The translations under genes and the position numbers were made by a program. Shown here piece after piece: positions 10,028-17,294 of a DNA stretch of 55,337 nucleotides. The DNA is from Oscillospiraceae bacterium (GTDB lineage Bacteria; Bacillota; Clostridia; Oscillospirales; Ruminococcaceae): positions 1-55,337 of the forward strand of contig JAFXIC010000058.1 of NCBI GenBank assembly GCA_017533485.1, in the 5' to 3' direction. The notes under the pieces were generated by a model. The model was not told the origin of the DNA and searched no databases. It was given only the letters and a program-made list of their open reading frames with translations. Position 1 is the stretch's first letter. Each line of letters starts with the position of its first letter.

Positions 10028-10037
10028 ATATATCAAT

Positions 10038-11705
10038 TCAGGATTGATTGGAAACGCGTGCAGCGGTAATACCGTCCATTTCGTAGACTGTGAGATGATC
10101 GCAATCGGGTACATCCTCTTTGTTGAAGAAGACGTAAAGGACATCTTCTCTGCCGCCGCCGCAGGAAAGCTCATCATAAGCGGCTTGTGCGTAAGCGGCG
10201 AGGTTATCATATTTGCATCGTGCCAGATAATAGGAGCTGAGCCTGAGGTCATGCGCAGCAGCAAACCAGCTGATCGGCATATAAATATCGAGATATTTGA
10301 GATAGTCCGGCGGAAGGGGGAGGAAAATAATTTCCGTTACGCCTTCCGCAGCCGTCTCCCAGCCGGGATCTTTCAGTCCGGTTTTATATTCTGTGCATAT
10401 GATCTGATAGGAAGCGTGGCGTCCGGCAATCATTTCCCGCAGATCAAGAAGCTGGAGTCCACAGCAGAAGCACGCAAGAATTGCCGTTGTTTTTTTTGCA
10501 TTCAGCTTTGAGATTCCGAAAAATACTGCGGTGTAGATCAGGTAGAGTACCACCCAGAGCAGACGTCCGGATGCACGGAAAATATTGAGTGCACCCAGGA
10601 TCAGCCGCGGCAGCAGAATGGTAAAGAGCACTTTGGAACCGAATGTCACGACATTGCTGGTTGCCCAGATCGTGACCACAAGATAACAGACTGTTGCTCC
10701 GATGAGAGTGGATTTATGCGCTGCCGCCCATGTGCGGAATTTTTTTGTGCCATTTTGTTCGAGCTGATGCACGAATAGGAGAATTACCATGATTCCTGTT
10801 GCGAGAATACCGAAGCCGAGGTAGGAAAAACCTTCGAGCTGCTGTCCGTCGCATACGGGGAGTTTTTGGAGAATACTGCTCCGTCCTTCGGGGTTCAGAA
10901 GACTCAGCAGATTTGCGCTGTACAGTCCGAATCCGCCGGCACTGAAGCTGCTTTCGCCGTAAAATGCGCCGAGAACTGCCATGACAGTCAGGACAGACGC
11001 GATCGAAAGGATGCCGGTGAGCATCGGGTATTTCCAGTTTTTTTCGCGGATCAGGCGATCGAGAAACGCTCCCATCATCACGAGAAATACCATCGGTACA
11101 AAATACATATGGATCATTACCGCAGTCGCAGCAAGGATTGCCCAGAGGATTGCAGGGGTAAATGGATGTTTCCAAGTGCGGTATTGGTATGCCCAGAGTA
11201 CGATTGCCGCAACAATCACCCATTGTCCTGCGAGTGCCTCATGTCCGTACATACGGATGAGAAGGGAGGGTGCGTAGGTAAAGCAGATGGCACCGCTCAG
11301 ACAAAAGATCGGATTTCTGCTGAATTTCTGCAGCAGCACGACAGAACAAAAGCCCATCATACCGAAGGAGAATGCGCCCCAGAGTCCGAAATACTGGAAC
11401 GTATCGGGGAGGAGCGGAGAAAGGAGCTTGAAGAAGACCGCGAACAGCGGAATCGAGTCGGTGTAGATACAGGAAACTGCGCCGTCGCTGGATAAGCCGT
11501 CCAGCAGTCCGATCGGGAACCTCCATGGTGTATTCCGATAGTAAATCCAGCCCAGATAATGCTGCTGGAAATCGCCGCCATCCAGAATCCATTGGTCATA
11601 GGTGGGATTGAGGAGGGAGCTGTCATACATCATGCAAAAGAGGAAGATCGAAAGGAAAAATCCGATGAGAGGTAAGAGAAAGAAACGAAGTCTGTGTTTT
11701 CGCAT
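10038..11705 (-). CDS. Polytopic membrane protein, DUF6311 / GT-C glycosyltransferase-like
   Basis: A 555-residue protein with about ten to twelve hydrophobic segments and a soluble C-terminal region of about 120 residues. The N-terminal segment is followed by a loop with DGGDFQQHYLGWIYYRNTPW and a Ser/Thr-poor FPIG motif, which I associate with the DUF6311 family of GT-C-fold membrane proteins thought to move sugars from lipid carriers. The DUF assignment is from memory and tentative; no donor or acceptor can be read from sequence. Its start codon overlaps the stop of the upstream DD-carboxypeptidase-like gene (ATGA), so the two are translationally coupled, which points to a cell-envelope role. 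Confidence 0.7.
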   Translation of the reverse strand: MRKHRLRFFLLPLIGFFLSIFLFCMMYDSSLLNPTYDQWILDGGDFQQHYLGWIYYRNTPWRFPIGLLDGLSSDGAVSCIYTDSIPLFAVFFKLLSPLLPDTFQYFGLWGAFSFGMMGFCSVVLLQKFSRNPIFCLSGAICFTYAPSLLIRMYGHEALAGQWVIVAAIVLWAYQYRTWKHPFTPAILWAILAATAVMIHMYFVPMVFLVMMGAFLDRLIREKNWKYPMLTGILSIASVLTVMAVLGAFYGESSFSAGGFGLYSANLLSLLNPEGRSSILQKLPVCDGQQLEGFSYLGFGILATGIMVILLFVHQLEQNGTKKFRTWAAAHKSTLIGATVCYLVVTIWATSNVVTFGSKVLFTILLPRLILGALNIFRASGRLLWVVLYLIYTAVFFGISKLNAKKTTAILACFCCGLQLLDLREMIAGRHASYQIICTEYKTGLKDPGWETAAEGVTEIIFLPLPPDYLKYLDIYMPISWFAAAHDLRLSSYYLARCKYDNLAAYAQAAYDELSCGGGREDVLYVFFNKEDVPDCDHLTVYEMDGITAARVSNQS

Positions 11706-13072
11706 CAGCGCTGTTCCTTTCGCGCAGCCTGACGTCTGCGTTTACGCTCCATTTTATAGCGGACAAAGAAGAAGATGCAGGCAGCCGTATAAACCAGCGT
11801 CAGAACGAGTGCGATTTTCACAGAACGGCTGAGTGCAACAGAGCCGAAGAATCCGGGAATCAGGCTCAGGTTATATTTCCAGAGTGAACGCTCGACCGCA
11901 GTCGCGGCAATGAGATTGACTTCTGCGAGTGTTTCACCGGAGAGCTTGAGGGAGATAGTGCCGAGCTTATCACCGACCTTGACCGGTGCCTGTACATTCT
12001 CGTCAATGGTGACAATGCGCTGGATGGAATCCATATCGGCGGTATCGCACCAGATACAGGAATATTCCTTTTCGGGCTTTACGAGAACGAAGTCATTGCC
12101 GTCCGCATTGGCGACCTGAACCTCGTCGATTTCATCATTTTCGCCAAGAAGCTTCTGGTAGGTGAGGTGTGTGAATGCCCAGTCGATGATACCGGCTGCG
12201 TCTTCTAAGTGATAGAAGCGGGAATTGCCCTCGTCATCGTACATCGGAGCATTCATACAGACGAGAAGATAGTTATTGCCGTCGCGGGATGCCTTGCAGC
12301 AGATATTTCTGCCGGATTCCTGAAGGTTGCCTGTTTTGATGCCGCGGACGCCGGTAGAGAAATATTCGCTTTTGCTGTCGCTCATCGGGTTGGAATGTTC
12401 CCAGCTCCAGTCCTCTTTTTTGCCGAGACTTTCGGCATTGGCAGGGGTATAGGAATTGGCGCAGGAAATGGCTTCGAACTGAGAAACCGTCATCGCATAT
12501 TTCAGCAGCGTCATCATATCGCGTGCAGTTGTGACCTGACGGGCGCTGTAAAGACCTGTCGCATTGGTAAAGCGAGTGGCAGTCATACCGAGTTCGACTG
12601 CCTTCGCGTTCATTTTCTCAACGAATGCTTCCTCGCTGCCGCCGCCGAAATGGTCAGCAAGCATGAGGGATGCTTCGCAGGAGGAGGTCAGCATCATAGC
12701 ATAGAGGAGGTCTTCGACGGTCAGCGTATCTTCCGCGTCGATTTCCGCATACCGCAGGTCTGTCTGATTCTCATAGTTTGCGAGCGGTGCAAAGAGTTCA
12801 GCTTTCGCGGTAATTTTCTCCTCGGAAATCTTTGGACAGTTTTCGAGTACGATGACCGCAGTCATCACTTGTGCGAGTGCGGCAGGAAATTCTTTCATAT
12901 CCGCATTTTTCTCATACACAATTTCCCCGATGTCCATATTCAGCAAAACGGCTGCCTCACTGGTGACCGTACAGTTCGGGGTAAAGACGAGCGCAGAGGC
13001 GGAATCCTTTGGCGGAAGCATCATCAGACAGATAAAAAATGTCAGCAGCATCGCCATAATACGTTTTTTCAT
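11705..13072 (-). CDS. DD-carboxypeptidase-like protein lacking the catalytic Ser and Lys (pseudo-PBP)
   Basis: A 455-residue protein with the layout of DacF/PBP5: signal peptide, S11 peptidase-like domain (about 35-290), a C-terminal beta domain, then a membrane helix and a basic tail (RRRQAARKEQR). The SxxK motif that supplies the nucleophile and base reads A65-A-L-A-Q68 in the exact context FPAALAQVMTA, so both residues are gone. The SxN motif reads S130-S-C, and only KTG (246-248) is intact. It should neither bind penicillin covalently nor cleave peptidoglycan stem peptides. The start at 13072 is set by AGGAG at 13081-13085 and gives a clean signal peptide. A TATAAT at 13128-13133 is its likely -10 box. 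It overlaps the next gene by ATGA. Confidence 0.9.
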   Translation of the reverse strand: MKKRIMAMLLTFFICLMMLPPKDSASALVFTPNCTVTSEAAVLLNMDIGEIVYEKNADMKEFPAALAQVMTAVIVLENCPKISEEKITAKAELFAPLANYENQTDLRYAEIDAEDTLTVEDLLYAMMLTSSCEASLMLADHFGGGSEEAFVEKMNAKAVELGMTATRFTNATGLYSARQVTTARDMMTLLKYAMTVSQFEAISCANSYTPANAESLGKKEDWSWEHSNPMSDSKSEYFSTGVRGIKTGNLQESGRNICCKASRDGNNYLLVCMNAPMYDDEGNSRFYHLEDAAGIIDWAFTHLTYQKLLGENDEIDEVQVANADGNDFVLVKPEKEYSCIWCDTADMDSIQRIVTIDENVQAPVKVGDKLGTISLKLSGETLAEVNLIAATAVERSLWKYNLSLIPGFFGSVALSRSVKIALVLTLVYTAACIFFFVRYKMERKRRRQAARKEQR

Positions 13073-13211
13073 GTAAGTCAACTCCTGTTTCCAATCAGAT
13101 TTATGAAAATAACATGATACATCATCTATTATACCACAAAGCATCTGAAAATGGAATACCTTTTTTAAATTTTTTCCGATTTTTCGAAGTCTGCGGAAAG
13201 GATCACGCTGC

Positions 13212-13240
13212 TTGCAATTTCGGAAAAACTGTGTTATACT
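13212..13240 (+). promoter_or_regulatory. Sigma-A promoter for the recombinase
   Basis: TTGCAA (13212-13217), a 17-bp spacer and TATACT (13235-13240), with a GGAGG site just ahead of the ATG at 13280. Confidence 0.75.
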
Positions 13241-13279
13241 GAAATCAAAAGGATTCAGTATCGGAGAGGAGGCGCGGAG

Positions 13280-14266
13280 ATGGATCTGCATCGTGACGAG
13301 AATCCAATGTTTCTGAATGATTATCTGACTTATCTGGACGTTATACGCGGACGTTCGGCGCGTACGGTTACGGAGTATTATCATGACATTTCGCTGTTTT
13401 TGCGCTGGGTATATGCTGAGCGGAACCGGCTTTCCAAAGATGAGATTGCGGAGGTAAAGCTTTCTGAAATCAGCCTTGAGCTGCTGAAAACCGTGAATGT
13501 ATCACTGCTGTATGATTATATCCGATACCTGCGCGATACACGCGGAAATACGCCGCGTTCTGTCTCACGTAGAATCAGCGCAGTCAGGAGCTTGTTCCGA
13601 TATCTGACGAAGAATAAGGGGTTACTGCAAACCGATCCCTGTCAGAGTCTGGAACTGCCGACGGTGAAGAAAGCATTGCCGAAATTTCTGACGCTGAATG
13701 AAAGTGAGCGGATGCTCGAAGCGGTCGAACAGTCCCAGACACCGGAAGCTCTGCGCGATTATTGTATCGTGACATTGTTTTTGAATTGTGGATTCCGATT
13801 GAGCGAGCTGATCGGGATGAATGTGGGCGATGTTGATTTTTATAATCGTCAGGTTCGCGTGCTCGGAAAGGGGAATAAGGAACGGATTGTATATCTGAAT
13901 GATGCGTGTCTGGCGTCCATTTCGGAATACTTATCGGCAAGAGAAAATCCGCCGGAAGAACCGAGCGCATTGTTTCTCAGCCGGAATCACCGCCGGATCA
14001 GCAAACGCCGCGTCCAGCAGATTGTGGAACAGGCATTGCAGGCGGCAGGTCTGGGCGGACGGGGGCTGTCCACGCATAAGCTGCGGCATACTGCCGCAAC
14101 ATTGATGTATCAGCACGCGAATGTTGATACCTTAACGCTGCGGGATATTCTCGGCCATCAGTCTATTGCGACGACGGAGATCTATACCCATCTGTCCAGT
14201 GAACAGCGGCAGGACGCGATCGACAACAATCCGCTTGCGGGACAGCGCCGCAAATCAAAAAAATAA
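13280..14266 (+). CDS. Tyrosine recombinase, XerC/XerD-like
   Basis: A 328-residue site-specific recombinase of normal Xer length. It has an N-terminal SAM-like core-binding domain (about 8-110) and a catalytic domain (about 130-315) with the expected residues: Arg in CGFRLSEL, Lys in GKGNKER, HKLRH, then GHQS and the nucleophile Tyr in TEIYTH. Xer proteins resolve chromosome dimers at dif, or serve integrated elements. Nothing nearby looks like an integrated element (no integrase-flanking repeats, excisionase or phage genes), so a housekeeping XerC or XerD role is more likely; the sequence does not say which. A hairpin follows. Confidence 0.88.
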   Translation: MDLHRDENPMFLNDYLTYLDVIRGRSARTVTEYYHDISLFLRWVYAERNRLSKDEIAEVKLSEISLELLKTVNVSLLYDYIRYLRDTRGNTPRSVSRRISAVRSLFRYLTKNKGLLQTDPCQSLELPTVKKALPKFLTLNESERMLEAVEQSQTPEALRDYCIVTLFLNCGFRLSELIGMNVGDVDFYNRQVRVLGKGNKERIVYLNDACLASISEYLSARENPPEEPSALFLSRNHRRISKRRVQQIVEQALQAAGLGGRGLSTHKLRHTAATLMYQHANVDTLTLRDILGHQSIATTEIYTHLSSEQRQDAIDNNPLAGQRRKSKK

Positions 14267-14277
14267 GAATGCAGAAG

Positions 14278-14310
14278 CCGTATCCCGCCAAAGAGAGGGA
14301 TGCGGTTTTT
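14278..14310 (+). terminator. Terminator after the recombinase
   Basis: The stem CCGTATCCC / GGGATGCGG, with one wobble pair, is followed by T5. It isolates the recombinase from the sigma-factor operon. Confidence 0.7.
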
Positions 14311-14390
14311 CTGATCGGAAATCATAAGGAAGAAAGCTGTGACTTTTTCGGATAGATTCCGTTAATAGAAGTGAAGGACAAAGTGAGGTG

Positions 14391-14954
14391 ATGGATGTGG
14401 ATGATGAAGGAATTCTCGGGCTGTTTGCGCGTCGGGATGAGAAGGCACTCTTAGAGGTAACACGAAAATTCGGTACCCATTGCCGCAGGCTTGCGATGCG
14501 GATTCTCGGCGATGCACAGGATGCGGAGGAATGTATCAATGATATGCTGATGAAAGTCTGGAATGCGATTCCGCCTGCACATCCGCTTCCGCTTGCACCA
14601 TATCTGACGACAATGCTCCGCCGGATCTGCTTTGACCGCTATCAGGCAGGCAAAGCAGAAAAACGCGGCGGCGGTCAGATGACGATTGCGCTGGAGGAGA
14701 TGTCGGAGCTGCTGGCAGGAACGGAGAGTGTGGAATCGACCGTAGATTCCGCTGCCCTTCGCGCGGCAGTCAATCACTTTCTCAGCACTCTGTCAAAGGA
14801 AACACGCGTGATATTTCTGGAGCGGTATTATCTGCTGAAGCCCTACGATGAGATTGCGAAAATACATCATATGGGATTAAGCAAAACGAAAATGATGGTT
14901 TTCCGGACAAGAGACAGGCTTCGAAGCTATCTGGAGAAGGAGGGGTATCTATGA
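14391..14954 (+). CDS. ECF-type RNA polymerase sigma factor
   Basis: A sigma-70 family protein of about 187 residues with only regions 2 and 4. Region 2 (about 15-90) contains RRLAMRILGDAQDAEECINDMLMKVW, given here as two blocks around GDAQDAEE; region 4 (about 125-185) is a helix-turn-helix with YDEIAKIHHMGLSKTKMMVFRTRDRLR-type spacing. ECF factors direct polymerase to a small regulon and are held by a membrane anti-sigma factor. Possible starts are GTG 14388, ATG 14391 and GTG 14397. The ribosome site GAGGTG at 14385-14390 fits GTG 14397 best, so the start may be 6 bp later. The stop overlaps the next ATG by 4 bp, the usual sigma/anti-sigma coupling. Confidence 0.85.
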   Translation: MDVDDEGILGLFARRDEKALLEVTRKFGTHCRRLAMRILGDAQDAEECINDMLMKVWNAIPPAHPLPLAPYLTTMLRRICFDRYQAGKAEKRGGGQMTIALEEMSELLAGTESVESTVDSAALRAAVNHFLSTLSKETRVIFLERYYLLKPYDEIAKIHHMGLSKTKMMVFRTRDRLRSYLEKEGYL

Positions 14955-15760
14955 ACGGAGCGGATCTTTTAGCGGCAATCGGAGAGATTGATGAACGGTA
15001 TGTATGCGAACTGCTGGAAAGCACCGAACATACAATATTTCAGGAGAGCGGTGAAATCTCTGCGGAACATTCTGTGTTTCGGGGCGGGTACAGTGAGACG
15101 TTCGGAGTACGGCATATGCCGCGCGGTCAGCTTTTCCATCGGAGTGTGACTGCTGCAGTCATGATCGCGTGTGTGGTATTGAGTGTCGGCGTTGTCGGAA
15201 AGGCACTGTCAGCCTATCGTGGGCAAATCCCGATTCCGCAGACACAGGAAACAACGGTGGCTGAAACAACAACCTTACAGTCCCACCCACAAGACACCAC
15301 AGCGGCATTTCATGTCATCGGAACGGATGAGTCTGCGACAAAAACGGAAACCACGGCTGAAACAACTTCTCTTTCCGCGGATACAGAAATTACGCCCGAA
15401 GAAAGCACCGTGCCGCCCATGACAGGGTATACGACACCGATCATTCTGTCGGACCCGCCGATATCCGAAACGCCGCCGCCGGAAACCACAGTCGTGTCTT
15501 CGGAATCGGATACAATGCCGGAACTTACAACGACAACTACAACGGTACCGATTTTAGAAAACAAAGCTGTGATTGTGTTGAAACAAGAGCCGACTAAGAC
15601 CGTATATCTGGTCGGCCAGCCGCTGGATCTTACAGGCGGTATGGCATATGCGGGGGATGCGTATGAAGCGACGGGCTTGAAACCGCTGTCGGAATTTGAG
15701 ATTGACGCGACCGCATTTGATAATACACAAAAGGGAATATACCCGATTTATGTGAAATGA
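14951..15760 (+). CDS. Transmembrane anti-sigma-like protein with extracellular Ig-like domain, truncated by an in-frame TGA
   Basis: A 269-residue protein coupled to the sigma factor by a 4-bp overlap. It has a cytoplasmic segment of about 65 residues beginning MNGADLLAAIGEIDERYV, typical in layout of clostridial anti-sigma proteins; one membrane helix (about 66-86); a Thr/Glu/Pro-rich extracellular stretch (about 95-200); and a C-terminal Ig-like domain starting near VIVLKQEP. The frame stops at TGA 15758-15760 in the middle of a beta strand, then stays open for 13 more codons (HDAQTVFYVKVLP) to TAA 15800-15802. That tail is just what an Ig-like domain of this type needs. The anti-sigma role is inferred from context and topology. 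It resembles the RsgI arrangement, where an outer domain senses polysaccharide. Confidence 0.7.
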   Translation: MNGADLLAAIGEIDERYVCELLESTEHTIFQESGEISAEHSVFRGGYSETFGVRHMPRGQLFHRSVTAAVMIACVVLSVGVVGKALSAYRGQIPIPQTQETTVAETTTLQSHPQDTTAAFHVIGTDESATKTETTAETTSLSADTEITPEESTVPPMTGYTTPIILSDPPISETPPPETTVVSSESDTMPELTTTTTTVPILENKAVIVLKQEPTKTVYLVGQPLDLTGGMAYAGDAYEATGLKPLSEFEIDATAFDNTQKGIYPIYVK

Positions 15761-15825
15761 CATGACGCACAGACCGTATTTTATGTGAAGGTTCTGCCGT
15801 AACCATCAAAAAGGAGGGAATGACG

Positions 15826-17151
15826 ATGAAAAAATTCTTAGCAGTTCTGACAGCAGCCTGTATGCTCGGGTGTTATGCGCCAAGTGCCGCGGCGGTCAAT
15901 GAAGGAAAGCCTGCGGACAGCGCAGTGATCACCGGAACAACCCTGTCCGAAACATGGCAAGCCACAGAGTATACAACAAGTGTTACGACCGCAACGCTTG
16001 CACCGGAGCATACGACAACCTCTACTTATTTCCGTGAAAACTAGGATTATGATTTTGTGGGTTTTGTCGCGAATCTGAGCAGCGGAATTGACTGTTATGT
16101 CGGAGATGAGATTGACTGGACATCGTTTCGGTTAGGGCTCTGGGTATTTGATCCGATCGGGGAATTTTACCGCTCCGACATGATCGAGGCTCAATTTTCC
16201 GCTGCGAGCGAACGGTATGCGCCTTGCTTTACCCTGGATACGAGTGAAGTCGATTTTACGAAAGCGGGGGAATATCCGGTCTATATCCGCACCAATCCGG
16301 ATGTGATTCATGAATTTGAGCAGATCGGAAAGAGCCTTTATGGCTTGAATTCGGGAATTTACCGTGTGAAGATGGCGGAGCATGAATCAAAGGTGATGCT
16401 GTCGCTGCGCGAGAAACCGACGACGCTGTTTCGGAAGGATTCTTTGAATATTGTACTGAATTCGTATCCGAGCGGATATGTCGGGCTATATAATTTTTCG
16501 GATCTGGAATTCAGCTTTGAGATTGCGAATCCGGAGATCGTAAAGATTGACCGTATTGTAGAAAACGGCGTATATCTCTGGGGCTTGTCTGCCGGTACCA
16601 CAACATTGACTGTAACAGCATCCGACGGCAGAACCGAAGAATGTACGATTACGGTCGAACCGTATGTAGAACCGGAAACCACGTATGAGCCGACTTCGGT
16701 ATCGTTTCAGATCGTGAGTCTCCCGGATAAGCTGACCTATGAAATCGGAGAGGAGCTGGATTTCACGGGCGGCTATGCGGAGGGCTATGCCCATGCACAA
16801 GGCATCTGGTTTGACGCATTCACACAGCCCTTTACGCATTATCGGATTGACAGTTCGGATTTTGACAATACGAAGCCGGGTGTTTATGAAATCCGGCTGA
16901 CGTTTGAAGAAGAATGCTATTTCTCGGAGACAATCTCTTATGAGGTGATTGTTGTCCGTCCGGGTGCCGGAGATGTGGACGAGGATAGTGAAGTTTCGAT
17001 TTCGGATGCGATTCTTCTTGCGCGCGTTACAACAGAAGATAAGAGCATTGAGCTGACCCCTGCCGGAAGAGAGAATGCCGATTTCGACAGCGACGGACGG
17101 CTGACGGTTCAGGATGTTGTACGGATTCTTCGTAAAATCGCAAAATTATAA
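15826..17151 (+). pseudogene. Secreted Ig-like / dockerin protein interrupted by an in-frame TAG
   Basis: One reading frame runs from ATG 15826 (AAGGAGGG site at 15811-15818) to TAA 17151, broken once by TAG at 16042-16044. Before it are a signal peptide (MKKFLAVLTAACMLGC) and a Thr-rich linker; after it the frame continues DYDFVGFVANLSSGIDCYVG without shift. The downstream part has an Ig-like unit (about 16080-16300), a Big_2-like unit (about 16400-16660), a second copy of the first type (YEIGEELDFTGGYAEG, about 16700-16950), and a type I dockerin with loops DVDEDSEVSISD and DFDSDGRLTVQD. A GTG at 16057 could in principle restart translation but has no good ribosome site and would make a leaderless cytoplasmic product. 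It could be a recent null allele, a recoding case or a sequence error. Confidence 0.75.
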
Positions 17152-17173
17152 GCCACCTTGGTTTTTATGTGTG

Positions 17174-17205
17174 AAATCCCCTTGTCGGTTTGACAGGGGG
17201 ATTTT
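17174..17205 (+). terminator. Terminator of the sigma-factor operon
   Basis: The stem AAATCCCCTTGTC / GACAGGGGGATTT, with one wobble, ends in T4 and closes the sigma / anti-sigma / dockerin unit. Confidence 0.85.
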
Positions 17206-17233
17206 GCTGTTTTAAAAAAATTCTGAAAACCAC

Positions 17234-17262
17234 TTGACAAATTCTTTCTAATATGTTATTAT
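17234..17262 (+). promoter_or_regulatory. Sigma-A promoter for the radical SAM-Nudix fusion
   Basis: TTGACA (17234-17239), a 17-bp spacer and TATTAT (17257-17262). AAGGAGG precedes the ATG at 17295. Confidence 0.88.
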
Positions 17263-17294
17263 CATATTGTAAATAACACAAAGGAGGAACTGTC

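Noticed and set aside
13280-14266. The tyrosine recombinase as integrase of a mobile element
   Set aside because: No excisionase, phage or conjugation genes, att-like repeats or tRNA junction nearby; length and motifs fit housekeeping XerC/D.
15758-16044. Reassignment of UAG or UGA as a sense codon (including selenocysteine)
   Set aside because: RF1 is encoded here with a normal PxT motif, other genes use both stops normally, and no SECIS-type hairpin was seen after the TGA.
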